64,000 nt of DNA from Saprospiraceae bacterium UBA7687 (GCA_002482845.1 DLGT01000065.1:1-64000), one strand, 5' to 3'. Positions 1-9,495 are shown, counted from the first letter of the stretch. The notes: generated by a model from the letters alone, not told the origin. Numbers and translations: made by a program.

Positions 1-609
1 AAAAAAGTATTCAAAAACGCTAGTTCAAAAAAATGCAATTGCGGAGCACCGTTCATTCTCGTTACAAAATGCTTTTTCTATTGCCATTTTTAGTCATTCT
101 TTTAAATTTTGTAAATGTTGGGCAATAGACGCACTTTTGCAACTTCATTCACTATTGCTGTTTTTTGAACAAACGTCTCCGAAATAATACCTCACAAAAT
201 GAAGTGTTGAACTTTTTCAGCAGAAGCTACTTAATTTTATTAAGTCCATCAATCATGTTTTTACATCCTTATTAGCTCGAACAGTTTTCGCTTCTTTGCG
301 CCATTTTTTGAAGTTTTGACTAAAAATGAAAAGGCCAATCAGACAACACCTTGCTATTTTTTTACAATAAAAATGTGGACTGTGGTCCAGGTGTATTAAA
401 ATATTGATAATCAATATGATATGTAACTTTGTTGTAATATAGACTAATATGTGAATTACCGATTAATAAATATTTATAAACACCTAAAATTCAGTCATTA
501 AATCAATATAGACTAATAATTTATATATATACCAAACAGATACTTTTCGGAGTAAGCACAAATCTATTTATTGTAATTACATTTGTATTTAATTTATAAA
601 TCATTGACC
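1..609. other. Intergenic region, no gene seen
   Basis: I see no convincing coding frame here on either strand. The stretch is AT-rich. It holds a small hairpin at 377-388 (GGAC, TGTG loop, GTCC) and a promoter-like element just downstream that could serve the phospholipase D-type gene starting at 610. A remnant of a decayed gene cannot be excluded. Confidence 0.5.
404..431 (+). promoter_or_regulatory. Putative Bacteroidota-type promoter
   Basis: TAACTTTG at 424-431 matches the -7 consensus TAnnTTTG of the Bacteroidota primary sigma factor exactly. A TTG lies at 404-406, 17 bases upstream; the usual spacing is about 19-20, so the match is imperfect. It would give a leader of about 170 bases before the start at 610. 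Confidence 0.4.
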
Positions 610-2157
610 ATGATAAACCATCACATTTTTGCATCTTTTGTAATCATAATCATCTTGGGATTAAATAGTTGTAAAGAAAAATCGGCTGAATCTAGCTCTG
701 CAAATGTGGAAGATTTTTGTCAGAAAATACACAGAAATGGTAGTCTTAGTTTGACAAGTACGATAGCAGGTTTGGATAGTTTGATGGAGAAGTCTACGGG
801 TACATATGTGTTAGAAGATGGTGACGGGTCAATGATAGCGCGTGCATGGTTGACAGAATATGCGGAGAAGACCATTGATATTCAGTATTTTATATTTTCT
901 GTAGATAATGTTGGGTTGATCGCGTGTGACTATATTGTTCGAGCTGCTGATCGTGGTGTGAAGATACGTATATTGGTAGATGACATCATGGTAGATGCAG
1001 AAGGGGAAGATATTCTCATCATGGATGCACACGAAAATATCGAGATTAAGATCTACAATCCTGGTACAAATATTGGCAAAAACATTATGCAGAAAGCGGG
1101 AAAACTGATTTCTGATTTCAGGGGAGTTAATCAAAGAATGCATAATAAAACGTTTATTGTGGATCAAAAGCTAGCCATCACTGGTGGTAGGAATATCGCA
1201 GATGAATATTTTGACTATGATCATGAGTACAACTTTAGGGATAGGGATATATTTCTAATGGGGAAGTTAGTAAAACAAATGCAATCATCCTTTAATGAGT
1301 TTTGGAATCATGGATTGAGCATTCCTGTAAAGCAATTGTTGCCTGAGATCATCACCGCTTCTAATGATGCTACCATGTATGACAAACTTCATCAATATGC
1401 TTGTAATCCAGACAATTTTTGGCCGCAAGTCCGGGAAAGAATCACTAATTTGCCTTCGGCTTTCCAGCAAATCATGGCATCTGGTGATTTGGTTTGGCTA
1501 GATAGTATTTATTTTGTTTCAGATGACGCAGGTAAAAACAATGGGAATGCAGGACTTTCAGGTGGTGGTAAAAGCACGGATGCACTGATAGCATTGGTAA
1601 AAAAAGCAAAGTATAGTATTGATATACAATCGCCGTATTTAGTTACTACAGAATTGAGTCGCAGCTTGTTCGAAGCCGCTACCAAACGTGGTGTCAAGGT
1701 GAGAATTCTTACGAATAGTCTAGCTTCCACAGACAATCTAGAAGCATTCAGTGGTTACCAAAGGGATCGCAAAAAATTGCTAGATACAGGTGTCGATATT
1801 TATGAATTTAAGCCCGATGCAGCATGTAGATTTCATGTCATGACGGGTGCGTTGCAGAAAAAAATGAATTTTACACCCATATTTGGTCTTCATGCAAAAA
1901 CCATGGTTATAGACAATCACATCACGGTAGTGGGTACATTTAATCTAGATCCGCGTAGTGCAAATTTGAATACAGAATGTGTCGTCGTTGCTTATTCTGA
2001 CAAAATAGCACAAGGTGTTATGAAAGGCATCGAAGAAGAGTTTCTACCTGAAAACGCATGGTATACCACCAAAGAATGGAATCCTGATGGGGAAGTTGAT
2101 CTCAAAAAAAGAGTGAAAACGATGATGAGGAAGGTAGTTCCTAAAGATATATTGTAG
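610..2157 (+). CDS. Phospholipase D-family lipoprotein (cardiolipin synthase-like)
   Basis: The product is a 515-residue phospholipase D superfamily protein. Two HxKxxxxD motifs are visible: HNKTFIVD at about residue 178 and HAKTMVID at about residue 428, each followed by a GG/GT-x-N stretch typical of the superfamily. The N-terminus is a hydrophobic signal ending in LNSC, with the cysteine at residue 21, so it is probably a membrane-anchored lipoprotein acting outside the cytoplasm. A start at 583 is also open, but ATG 610 puts the signal sequence at the N-terminus. Related proteins include cardiolipin synthases and secreted phospholipases; the substrate cannot be read from sequence. It stands alone, with a repeat element downstream. 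Confidence 0.85.
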   Translation: MINHHIFASFVIIIILGLNSCKEKSAESSSANVEDFCQKIHRNGSLSLTSTIAGLDSLMEKSTGTYVLEDGDGSMIARAWLTEYAEKTIDIQYFIFSVDNVGLIACDYIVRAADRGVKIRILVDDIMVDAEGEDILIMDAHENIEIKIYNPGTNIGKNIMQKAGKLISDFRGVNQRMHNKTFIVDQKLAITGGRNIADEYFDYDHEYNFRDRDIFLMGKLVKQMQSSFNEFWNHGLSIPVKQLLPEIITASNDATMYDKLHQYACNPDNFWPQVRERITNLPSAFQQIMASGDLVWLDSIYFVSDDAGKNNGNAGLSGGGKSTDALIALVKKAKYSIDIQSPYLVTTELSRSLFEAATKRGVKVRILTNSLASTDNLEAFSGYQRDRKKLLDTGVDIYEFKPDAACRFHVMTGALQKKMNFTPIFGLHAKTMVIDNHITVVGTFNLDPRSANLNTECVVVAYSDKIAQGVMKGIEEEFLPENAWYTTKEWNPDGEVDLKKRVKTMMRKVVPKDIL

Positions 2158-2239
2158 GTACAGTCAAAAAATTATCCATTACATCTAAATCTACCAGTTT
2201 AATTGTACTTTATTAAAATAAATATAAGCTTCATAATCT

Positions 2240-2575
2240 ATTTAATTCAAGCCCGTCAGGCTTGTTTTTTTTTAGTCATTTTTACCGTAGGTTACACCTA
2301 CGGTTATTCAAATTAAAGCCTTTTCAGGCTTGGTAATGGCTGATGATTCAAATCTACCAAAGTAGCATTAAGTAACTAATCGCATGTTAGCAGTTTTAGT
2401 TTAATTCTTGTTTGCCAAAGGCAGACGAGCACAATTTTTGTGACCTAATGGCAAACTGTGTGACGCTTTAGCGTTAAATAGCTCCAAAATTAAGTGCTTT
2501 TTGCATTTTTACCATGGATTTACAACCGTGGTTACTATCATTTCACCCCTTCGGGCATATGCTGAGTATTTACCA
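2240..2575. repeat. Dispersed intergenic repeat, copy 1
   Basis: A non-coding element of about 330 bases that recurs, diverged, at 17288-17619. Its landmarks in order are a hairpin at 2248-2264 (CAAGCC / GGCTTG), a perfect 9-base inverted repeat at 2284-2304 (ACCGTAGGT / ACCTACGGT), a third hairpin at 2316-2331 (AAGCC / GGCTT), a variable middle and a CCCCTTCGGG stretch near 2546-2555. Both copies sit between genes and share this order. I recognise the style as a high-copy Bacteroidota intergenic repeat but cannot name the family. Confidence 0.75.
2248..2272 (+). terminator. Terminator-like hairpin
   Basis: CAAGCC-CGTCA-GGCTTG is followed by an uninterrupted run of nine T. It lies about 90 bases after the stop of the phospholipase D-type gene and is also the first hairpin of the dispersed repeat, so it may act as a terminator only incidentally. 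Confidence 0.5.
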
Positions 2576-2688
2576 TTTTATAATTTTTGTCATACATATG
2601 TTGTTCAATATGGGTAAGTTAATTTTTGTGTATAAATTCGAATGACATAAAGTTTCGGTCATTTATTACCGTTTTTCTCAAAATATGT

Positions 2689-2696
2689 TACTTTTG
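2689..2696 (+). promoter_or_regulatory. -7 element upstream of the ECF sigma gene
   Basis: TACTTTTG is an exact match to the Bacteroidota -7 consensus TAnnTTTG. No TTG is found at the expected distance upstream. The leader to the GTG start at 2812 would be about 110 bases. Confidence 0.4.
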
Positions 2697-2811
2697 CATC
2701 ATATTTGAATCCTAGGTAAACAACTTTCAAATCGCGTATCTTTTGAATGATTTGATAATCAATTGTTTAGCATTATTTTTTTGATTTAGTCTGTACAAAC
2801 CAATATTAGGC

Positions 2812-3414
2812 GTGCCAAAAAGTAAAAGTCAGATCATATTTGAACAAGAGTTGTTTCCGCACATGGATGCACTCAAAACTTTTGCTTATCACTTGGCTTA
2901 TAATGAAGAAGATGCGGACGATTTAGTGCAAGAAACCTATCTAAAAGCACATAAATTCATAGAAAATTACGATACGGGAACTAATGCGAAAGCTTGGTTG
3001 TTTAAAATACTTAAGAACGCATACATAAACGAGTATCGCAAAAAAGTAAAACGTCCTTCAAAAGTTGATATTGATGAAGTGATCAGTTTTAAGGAAGGCG
3101 AAGAGCCAAAACATGCTGCGTTTACAGACCTGAGACTGGAAATATTTGATAATACCATGGGTGATGAGGTGACCATCGCACTTAATGCGCTGCCCTTAGA
3201 GTTCAGAGAAGTTATCTTGTTGTGCGATATTGACAGTTTTTCCTATGAAGAAATCGCAAAAATTCTCGAGTTGCCTATCGGTACGGTAAGGTCGAGATTA
3301 TTTAGAGCCAGAAATATGCTGAAAGATAAGTTGAAGCAATATGCGCTCAAAATGGGTTATAAAGATATGAGGGGACTCAAACATGGAGGGCATAGAAGTG
3401 AGGAGGAAGAGTAA
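2812..3414 (+). CDS. ECF-type RNA polymerase sigma factor
   Basis: A 200-residue sigma-70 family protein. Region 2 is visible around residues 10-80, with the core-binding signature EDADDLVQETYLKAHK followed by AKAWLFKILKNAYINEYRKK. Region 4 follows at about 125-185: LPLEFREVILLCDIDSFSYE, then a helix-turn-helix reading IGTVRSRLFRAR. The start is GTG at 2812, in frame directly before PKSKSQIIF. The product directs core RNA polymerase to an alternative promoter set. The next gene, 41 bases downstream, encodes a very small protein in the position of an anti-sigma factor, suggesting a sigma/regulator pair. The signal is not evident. Confidence 0.92.
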   Translation: MPKSKSQIIFEQELFPHMDALKTFAYHLAYNEEDADDLVQETYLKAHKFIENYDTGTNAKAWLFKILKNAYINEYRKKVKRPSKVDIDEVISFKEGEEPKHAAFTDLRLEIFDNTMGDEVTIALNALPLEFREVILLCDIDSFSYEEIAKILELPIGTVRSRLFRARNMLKDKLKQYALKMGYKDMRGLKHGGHRSEEEE

Positions 3415-3455
3415 ATTGATATTATTTGTTTGAATATAAAATAAAAGTTTTTGTC

Positions 3456-3689
3456 ATGAGAGATTTTAACAATGGCATGTCACTAAAAAAACAGATTAGT
3501 CTGTACTTAGATAATCAGCTACCATCACAGGAAGCCATCGCATTTAAGTCAAAAGTAGAAGAGAATCTTAGAGGACAGAAGATGTTGGAAAGCGAGATTC
3601 AATTCAGAGAATACATCAAAACTAATGTAAAACGACCTTCCGTTTCGCAAGGATTTATAGAAAATCTTATGACCCGTATCCAAGGGTAA
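3456..3689 (+). CDS. Small protein, candidate anti-sigma factor
   Basis: A 77-residue protein directly downstream of the ECF sigma gene. The segment LKKQISLYLDNQLPSQEAIA resembles the N-terminal helical sigma-binding part of short anti-sigma factors found in this position in Bacteroidota. It has no cysteine and no histidine, so it lacks the usual zinc-binding HxxxCxxC signature, and it has no membrane segment. ATG 3456 is preferred over an upstream TTG at 3426 because the conserved-looking part begins there. The anti-sigma role is an inference from position and the helical segment. Confidence 0.6.
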   Translation: MRDFNNGMSLKKQISLYLDNQLPSQEAIAFKSKVEENLRGQKMLESEIQFREYIKTNVKRPSVSQGFIENLMTRIQG

Positions 3690-4057
3690 AAGTCAAGTTT
3701 ACAGGAATATTTCAGCGATTTTTGTTGTACTCGTATCCTTATTTCTTTGAGATTAGATGGCCTAGTTTTAGACTGTTATAATATCTAAATCAAAGCATTC
3801 AGGTTGCGAGCACTCTGAATGCATGGATTAAATAATATCAAACGTTTCCACTTGGACCCTAATGGGTAACGTCCTACTCCATGAAGTGAAATACCACATC
3901 TTTTAAAATTTTTTGCCATTGGTATTCGAAGTAGGTTGAATGTTGACATAATGTATAGTCTTTGGGTAGATTTACTCTGGCATAATATTTTTTGTAATAA
4001 TTTTGGTGGTTTCAGATATATCACTACTTTAGTGGTTTAATATCAAAACCAAGCCAT
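3690..4057. other. Intergenic region with clustered inverted repeats
   Basis: No gene is supported. Several inverted repeats are stacked between 3795 and 3926: GCATTCAG / CTGAATGC (3795-3802 and 3815-3822), GGAC / GTCC (3854-3857 and 3871-3874) with CCC / GGG nested inside, and AATACCA / TGGTATT (3890-3896 and 3920-3926). It could be a structured leader for the transporter gene at 4058, a terminator region for the sigma operon, or the remnant of a palindromic repeat. Confidence 0.45.
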
Positions 4058-5605
4058 ATGTCAACAGTTGCCACTAAACCAAAGGGATTTGTAAATCGAG
4101 CACTTGACCTCATCGAACGAGGGGGAAACAAACTACCCGATCCTGCGATTTTATTTGTCATTCTGATGTTTGCCATTTGGCTACTTTCTGCTGGATTGTC
4201 TACATTTGAATTTAGCGAAATAGATCCTAGGTCAAAAAGTCCTATCATTATTAATAATCTTTTGACAGGTGCTTCACTAGCGGCTTTTCTGTCTGGTATG
4301 GTGACAACGTTTACGAGTTTTGCACCCTTGGGGATTGTGTTAGTAGCTATGCTAGGCGTAGGTGTGGCAGAGCATTCAGGATTTATAAATACGGGTATCA
4401 AAGCCATGTTGGGAATTACACCTAAAATGCTATTGACACCTATGTTGATACTTGTAGCTATCGTCTCACATACGGCAACAGATGCTGGATATGTTTTGGT
4501 CATTCCATTGGGTGGTGTTATATTTCTGGCGGCAGGTAGGCATCCTATAGCTGGTATTGCAGCAGCTTTTGCTGGTGTTTCAGGAGGGTTTAGTGCCAAT
4601 TTTATACCTTCAGGGATAGATCCATTGCTCCAAGGTTTTACCCAATCGGCGGCGCAACTTATAGATCCGAATATCCAATTGAATCCACTCAATAACTGGT
4701 TTTTTACTTCAGCATCTACTTTAGTTATTATGCTTTTGGGTTGGTTTGTGACTGATAAGATTGTCGAACCAAGACTCCAAAGTACACCTTATGAATCAGA
4801 TTTGTCAGAAGATAATGCTATGGGCAAACTAACTACAAAAGAGAAAAAAGCATTTCTAATAGCTTGTGGTGTGATGTTAGCATCTTTAGTTTTATTGTTC
4901 ATTTGGGCATGGCCAAGTGATTCTGCATTGAGGTCAGAAAAAGGTGAATTGACTGCATTGGCAGCGCCGATCATGAAATCAATTGTACCACTTATTTTTA
5001 TCATATTCTTGATACCTGGCATTGTGTACGGTGGATTATCTGGCGTATTCAAAAAATCAAAAGACATCATAGACAGTATGACGAAGTCGATGAGTGGTAT
5101 GAGTTACTATATCGTCATGGCATTTTTCTGTGCATTATTCATAGATGCTTTTAGTAAATCTAATATCGGGGCACTTCTAGCTTTAAAAGGTGCTTCTGTA
5201 TTAAAATCACTTGCACTTCCCGGCCAAGTGACCATAGTAGGTATCATTTTTCTTACCGCTTTTGTGAATTTATTTATAGGTTCGGCGTCTGCAAAATGGG
5301 CGTTGATAGGACCAATCATGGTGCCGATGTTGATGCAATTGGGTATTTCTCCTGATTTGACACAAGCAGCATACAGGGTAGGGGATTCTGTCTCAAATAT
5401 CGTGACACCTTTGATGCCATATTTCCCGCTCGTAGTTGTTTTTTGTCATAAATATGTGAAGTCTACCGGTATCGGTACATTGGTATCCATCATGATACCG
5501 TACTCAGTGGCTTTTGCTATAGTTTGGACCATATTTTTATTGGTTTATTGGGCGATAGGTTTTCCATTGGGTATTCAGGCAACATATGATTATATACCTG
5601 GGTAA
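4058..5605 (+). CDS. AbgT-family transporter
   Basis: A 515-residue inner-membrane protein with about 11-13 hydrophobic segments. The N-terminus (RALDLIERGGNKLPDPAILF) is the characteristic opening of the AbgT family, and a conserved pore-type stretch (TDAGYVLVIPLGGVIF) follows at about residue 140. The conserved C-terminal half (ASAKWALIGPIMVPM, then GDSVSNIVTPLMPYFP) is also present. Characterised members import p-aminobenzoyl-glutamate (AbgT) or export sulfonamides and p-aminobenzoate (MtrF, YdaH). Which direction applies here cannot be told, and no folate-related hydrolase is adjacent. Length is normal and the reading frame intact. Confidence 0.9.
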   Translation: MSTVATKPKGFVNRALDLIERGGNKLPDPAILFVILMFAIWLLSAGLSTFEFSEIDPRSKSPIIINNLLTGASLAAFLSGMVTTFTSFAPLGIVLVAMLGVGVAEHSGFINTGIKAMLGITPKMLLTPMLILVAIVSHTATDAGYVLVIPLGGVIFLAAGRHPIAGIAAAFAGVSGGFSANFIPSGIDPLLQGFTQSAAQLIDPNIQLNPLNNWFFTSASTLVIMLLGWFVTDKIVEPRLQSTPYESDLSEDNAMGKLTTKEKKAFLIACGVMLASLVLLFIWAWPSDSALRSEKGELTALAAPIMKSIVPLIFIIFLIPGIVYGGLSGVFKKSKDIIDSMTKSMSGMSYYIVMAFFCALFIDAFSKSNIGALLALKGASVLKSLALPGQVTIVGIIFLTAFVNLFIGSASAKWALIGPIMVPMLMQLGISPDLTQAAYRVGDSVSNIVTPLMPYFPLVVVFCHKYVKSTGIGTLVSIMIPYSVAFAIVWTIFLLVYWAIGFPLGIQATYDYIPG

Positions 5606-5956
5606 AATAGAAGCATTTTACATGTCACCCTTTCACGGTTCGGTACAAGGGACTTTGTTTATTTATAATCTATAATCATTTCATCGCTTAGGGATTTTGA
5701 TGGTTTGCTTACCTAATATTTGGTTAGAATCGAGCCATGCCTTTGGGATTATTGCGTTAAGTGTACTAAACTTAGATTTTAGTTTTGTCATTCCTGGGGA
5801 TTTTAGGGTATGTGTGACTAACCTTTAATTATAATCATGTTATCCATTTAGGTTTTTTGGAATAATAAAGTAAATCAGTTTGCTTACTTTTTTCGATGTC
5901 CATAACTAATATATCATTGTTTTGCTGCATCTTTGCGCAAAATTTTGACCATCATT
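5606..5956. other. Intergenic region upstream of the E1 fusion gene
   Basis: About 350 AT-rich bases without a supported gene. CATCTTTG at 5928-5935 resembles the Bacteroidota -7 element with one mismatch, but no matching TTG is found upstream, so it is only a weak promoter candidate for the gene at 5957. Confidence 0.4.
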
Positions 5957-7963
5957 ATGAGCCAAACCGTTCAGCACATTGCTATGGATTATAGCAAATA
6001 TGAATATACCCAAGATACCTTAATTCATTTATATAAAAGTCTAATAAAACCACGTCTTATTGAAGAAAAGATGCTTATTCTCCTTCGTCAAGGCAAGGTG
6101 AGTAAATGGTTTTCTGGTATTGGGCAAGAAGCTATTTCAGTCGGATGTACAGAAGCTTTGGATGCGGATGAAAAAATCTTTACCATGCATCGCAATCTGG
6201 GTGTTTTCACATCTAGAAATATGCCGCTTGAACGACTTTTTTCGCAATGGCAAGGTAAGGCAAATGGTTTTACCAAAGGTCGAGATAGGTCATTTCACTT
6301 TGGTGCACCTGAATATGGCATCATTGGTATGATTTCGCATTTAGGTCCACAGTTGTCTTATGCCGCAGGTGTAGGTCTTGCGCACACACTATCACAAAAA
6401 CAAAAAGTAGCCCTTGCATTTACAGGCGAAGGCGGCACGAGTCAAGGTGAATTTCATGAAGCACTAAATACTGCTGCTGTATGGAAATTGCCGACTATTT
6501 TTGTTATCGAGAATAACGGTTATGGGCTTTCTACACCTACCAATGAACAATATGTCTGCGAACATCTATCCGACAGAGCAAAAGGTTATGGCATGAAGTC
6601 GGTCATCATAGATGGCAATAATATTCTAGAAGTTTACAAGACCATCAGCAGAATAGCAGAAGAAATCAGAATCAATCCTGAGCCTTGGTTGGTCGAGTGT
6701 CTTACTTTCCGTATGCGTGGTCATGAAGAAGCTTCAGGAACCAAATATGTACCACAAGAACTCATGGATACTTGGGCTGTCAAAGATCCAATCAGTAATT
6801 TTGAAGCTTATTTATTAGATAAAGGATATATCGATCATGATAAAATTGCATCTATTAAAGCTGCAATCAAATCAGAAATAGATCGTACCTATGCTATGGC
6901 AGATGCAGAAACACCTATTCAGTCATCAGAAGCACAAGAATTGAGCGATGTGTATGCACCTTTTAATCAGGTAGTCGTATCGCCATCAAGCAGTGCAAAA
7001 ACTGAAAAACGATTCATTGATGCGATCGCAGCTGGTATGGACCAAGCAATGGCAAAACATCCAAATCTAGTCCTAATGGGGCAAGATATAGCAGAGTATG
7101 GTGGTGTATTTAAAATCACCCAAGGCCTTGTAGAAAAATATGGCAAAGGTAGGGTGCGCAATACACCTTTGTGCGAAAGCGCCATCATAGGCATCGGTCT
7201 TGGGCTCAGTCTCGAAGGATATAAAGCGATGGTTGAGATGCAATTTGCAGATTTTGTGACTTGTGGATTCAACCAAATTATTAATAATCTAGCAAAACAA
7301 CATTATCGTTGGGCAACAAAAGCAGATGTGGTCATCAGAATGCCCGCAGGTGGTGGTATGGCAGCAGGACCTTTTCATAGCCAAAGTAATGAAGCATGGT
7401 TTGCCCATACGCCAGGTCTAAAAGTAGTCTATCCATCCAATTCATATGATGCTAAAGGATTATTGCTTGCTTCTTTTGAAGACCCCAATCCTGTGATGTA
7501 TTTTGAGCACAAAGGATTGTATAGATTGATATCTGAAGAGATTCCTGATGACTACTATACCGTAGAAATAGGAAAAGCTGTCACAACCTTGGAAGGCAAT
7601 GATTGCACCATAATCACTTACGGTATGGGCGTGCATTGGGTAAAAGAACTTGCTAAACAAAGTGGTTACAGTATAGAGATTTTGGACTTAAGAACATTAC
7701 TTCCATTAGATTATAACGCTATAGATGAAGCTGTTAAAAAAACTGGTCGAGTCTGTGTGCTTCATGAAGATACGATGATCGGTGGATTGGCAGGTGAGAT
7801 TGCTGCATATATATCAGAGCATCTTTTTGAATATCTTGATGCACCTGTAGTAAGAGTTGCAGGTCTAGACACGCCGATACCATTTACAAAATCACTAGAA
7901 GATAATATTTTTATGCCGAAACAACGCTTGAGAGAGAAGGTGGAATGGTTGATGAATTATTAA
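5957..7963 (+). CDS. Fused 2-oxoacid dehydrogenase E1 (alpha plus beta)
   Basis: A single 668-residue chain holding both halves of a thiamine-diphosphate-dependent E1. Residues of about 10-325 are the alpha domain, with the ThDP motif starting GEGGTSQGEFHEALN (about 157) and closing at ENNGYG. About 345-665 is the beta domain (LMGQDIAEYGGVFKITQGL, MPAGGGMAAGPFHSQSNEAW, and a transketolase C-terminal fold). Such enzymes decarboxylate branched-chain 2-oxoacids or pyruvate and pass the acyl group to a lipoyl E2. The fused form is common in Bacteroidota. ATG 5957 is chosen over a TTG at 5933 that lies at the likely transcription start. No E2 or E3 gene is adjacent, so partners must be encoded elsewhere. 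Branched-chain versus pyruvate specificity is unresolved. Confidence 0.88.
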   Translation: MSQTVQHIAMDYSKYEYTQDTLIHLYKSLIKPRLIEEKMLILLRQGKVSKWFSGIGQEAISVGCTEALDADEKIFTMHRNLGVFTSRNMPLERLFSQWQGKANGFTKGRDRSFHFGAPEYGIIGMISHLGPQLSYAAGVGLAHTLSQKQKVALAFTGEGGTSQGEFHEALNTAAVWKLPTIFVIENNGYGLSTPTNEQYVCEHLSDRAKGYGMKSVIIDGNNILEVYKTISRIAEEIRINPEPWLVECLTFRMRGHEEASGTKYVPQELMDTWAVKDPISNFEAYLLDKGYIDHDKIASIKAAIKSEIDRTYAMADAETPIQSSEAQELSDVYAPFNQVVVSPSSSAKTEKRFIDAIAAGMDQAMAKHPNLVLMGQDIAEYGGVFKITQGLVEKYGKGRVRNTPLCESAIIGIGLGLSLEGYKAMVEMQFADFVTCGFNQIINNLAKQHYRWATKADVVIRMPAGGGMAAGPFHSQSNEAWFAHTPGLKVVYPSNSYDAKGLLLASFEDPNPVMYFEHKGLYRLISEEIPDDYYTVEIGKAVTTLEGNDCTIITYGMGVHWVKELAKQSGYSIEILDLRTLLPLDYNAIDEAVKKTGRVCVLHEDTMIGGLAGEIAAYISEHLFEYLDAPVVRVAGLDTPIPFTKSLEDNIFMPKQRLREKVEWLMNY

Positions 7964-8047
7964 GCCCTTACTTATGTATATTACTTATTTATTACAATCG
8001 ATTTGGGTATCTTTTTTTTAAACAATGACATTGCAAAATTTAATCTA

Positions 8048-9433
8048 ATGAAATTACATTTTTTAGTTTTATTTATTTTGGGTTTTTCTGAACTTTTTGC
8101 TCAGACATTTGACAAAGAAATATTAGTGTATTTTAACACTGACGGTGGCACTGAAAATAGTATTGCTGCTGCCGATTTTGATAATGATGGTCTAAAGGAT
8201 GTGTTAATGGCAGGGAGTAGTCCTAATGTTTTTTGGGTTAGAAATCTTGGTAATAATAAATTTGGTCCCAAAATTACGCTTTATGATGATGAAATATTTG
8301 GAGAAAGCGCTAAACCTATTGATATAAACAATGATGGAAACATAGATGTTGCTGCCGCATGTTCATACAGCAATGTAATTGTAACATTATTGGGTAATGG
8401 AAATGGAACTTTTCAGGAGCCAATGATTATCGATGGGGTGTCTGAACCTTTGGAAGATTTGCAAATTTTTGATATAGATTTAGATGGATATGACGACATA
8501 GCTTATAGTACCTATACACCAACAGATAAAATTGGTAAAATATATTGGTTGAAAAATGATGGAAATGGTGGATTTTTTTACAAAAAAGTCATAGCTCCCA
8601 AAGCTTTTGGGACAGACAATATTGTTTTTGCGGATTTGGATAATGACAATTTGCCCGATTTGATATCAAAGTCTTTTTGGGATGATAAATTTACTTGGTT
8701 TAAAAACTTGGGTAATGGGAATTTTACAGAAGAAATAGTAATACGATCACCTTTATCATCATTAGGAAGTCATCCATTATTTGCTGTCAATATTGATAAT
8801 GATAATGATATAGATTTACTTTCTTACGATAATGAAAATATATCATTGTACACAAATGATGGAAGTGGAAAATTCTTAATAAGTTATATCGAAACAACAA
8901 GTTTTGCTTGGGGAATTGCTGCTTCTGACTTTGATCATGATGGAGACATAGATATTTTTTGTGGTTCTGGTGAGGATGAGTTAGCTGTAATTTTGCACGG
9001 AAACGGTGATGGAACTTACCAAAATGAAAAGGTATTGGCTAATGATATTGGCCAAATTACTGGAATATGTATTTCAGATATGGATAATGATGGAATAGAT
9101 GATGTGTTGACCGTATCCGCTCTTTATAATGGATATTTACTTTTTATTAATAATTATGATGGCCCCGTTTTATCTACTGAAAATTCTCAAAAAGTAGAAA
9201 TAAATATATTTCCTAATCCAACCGCAGACCAAATTTTTATTAACTGTTTAGAACCTATAATTTCAAAGATTGAGGTCGTAGATATTTCAGGTAAGCGAAT
9301 ACTTACTCAATCAGAAGAAGATGTCAAGCATACTGAAATCTCATTAGCAAGTTTAAATAAAGGATATTATGTATTAATAGTAAAAGACAAAATTGGGAAT
9401 ATTGTGTCTAAACATAAGCTTGTTGTCCAATAG
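8048..9433 (+). CDS. Secreted FG-GAP/VCBS repeat protein with T9SS sorting domain
   Basis: A 461-residue protein starting with a signal peptide that ends at LFAQ (about residue 19). The body is a run of about seven VCBS/FG-GAP-type repeats, recognisable by calcium-binding DxDxDGxxD-like loops such as ADFDNDGLKDVL, DINNDGNIDVA, DIDLDGYDDIAY and DFDHDGDIDIF, which build a beta-propeller. The last 75 residues are a T9SS type A sorting domain with the motif IFPNPTADQIFIN and a C-terminal basic strand. ATG 8048 places the signal peptide at the N-terminus; an upstream in-frame start at 8003 would bury it. It is probably exported and cell-surface anchored or released. The ligand is unknown. Confidence 0.88.
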   Translation: MKLHFLVLFILGFSELFAQTFDKEILVYFNTDGGTENSIAAADFDNDGLKDVLMAGSSPNVFWVRNLGNNKFGPKITLYDDEIFGESAKPIDINNDGNIDVAAACSYSNVIVTLLGNGNGTFQEPMIIDGVSEPLEDLQIFDIDLDGYDDIAYSTYTPTDKIGKIYWLKNDGNGGFFYKKVIAPKAFGTDNIVFADLDNDNLPDLISKSFWDDKFTWFKNLGNGNFTEEIVIRSPLSSLGSHPLFAVNIDNDNDIDLLSYDNENISLYTNDGSGKFLISYIETTSFAWGIAASDFDHDGDIDIFCGSGEDELAVILHGNGDGTYQNEKVLANDIGQITGICISDMDNDGIDDVLTVSALYNGYLLFINNYDGPVLSTENSQKVEINIFPNPTADQIFINCLEPIISKIEVVDISGKRILTQSEEDVKHTEISLASLNKGYYVLIVKDKIGNIVSKHKLVVQ

Positions 9434-9495
9434 GATAATTTATTTGATATCCAAACCCTTTTTTGTGTTTGTCTTATTTTAAATATACACCTTAT

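Noticed and set aside
829..1736. Minus-strand open frames opposite the phospholipase D-type gene
   Set aside because: Short, overlapping a clear family member, and without recognisable features.
3785..4024. Minus-strand open frame of 79 codons before the AbgT gene
   Set aside because: It overlaps the cluster of inverted repeats, resembles no protein I know and has no promoter or start context.
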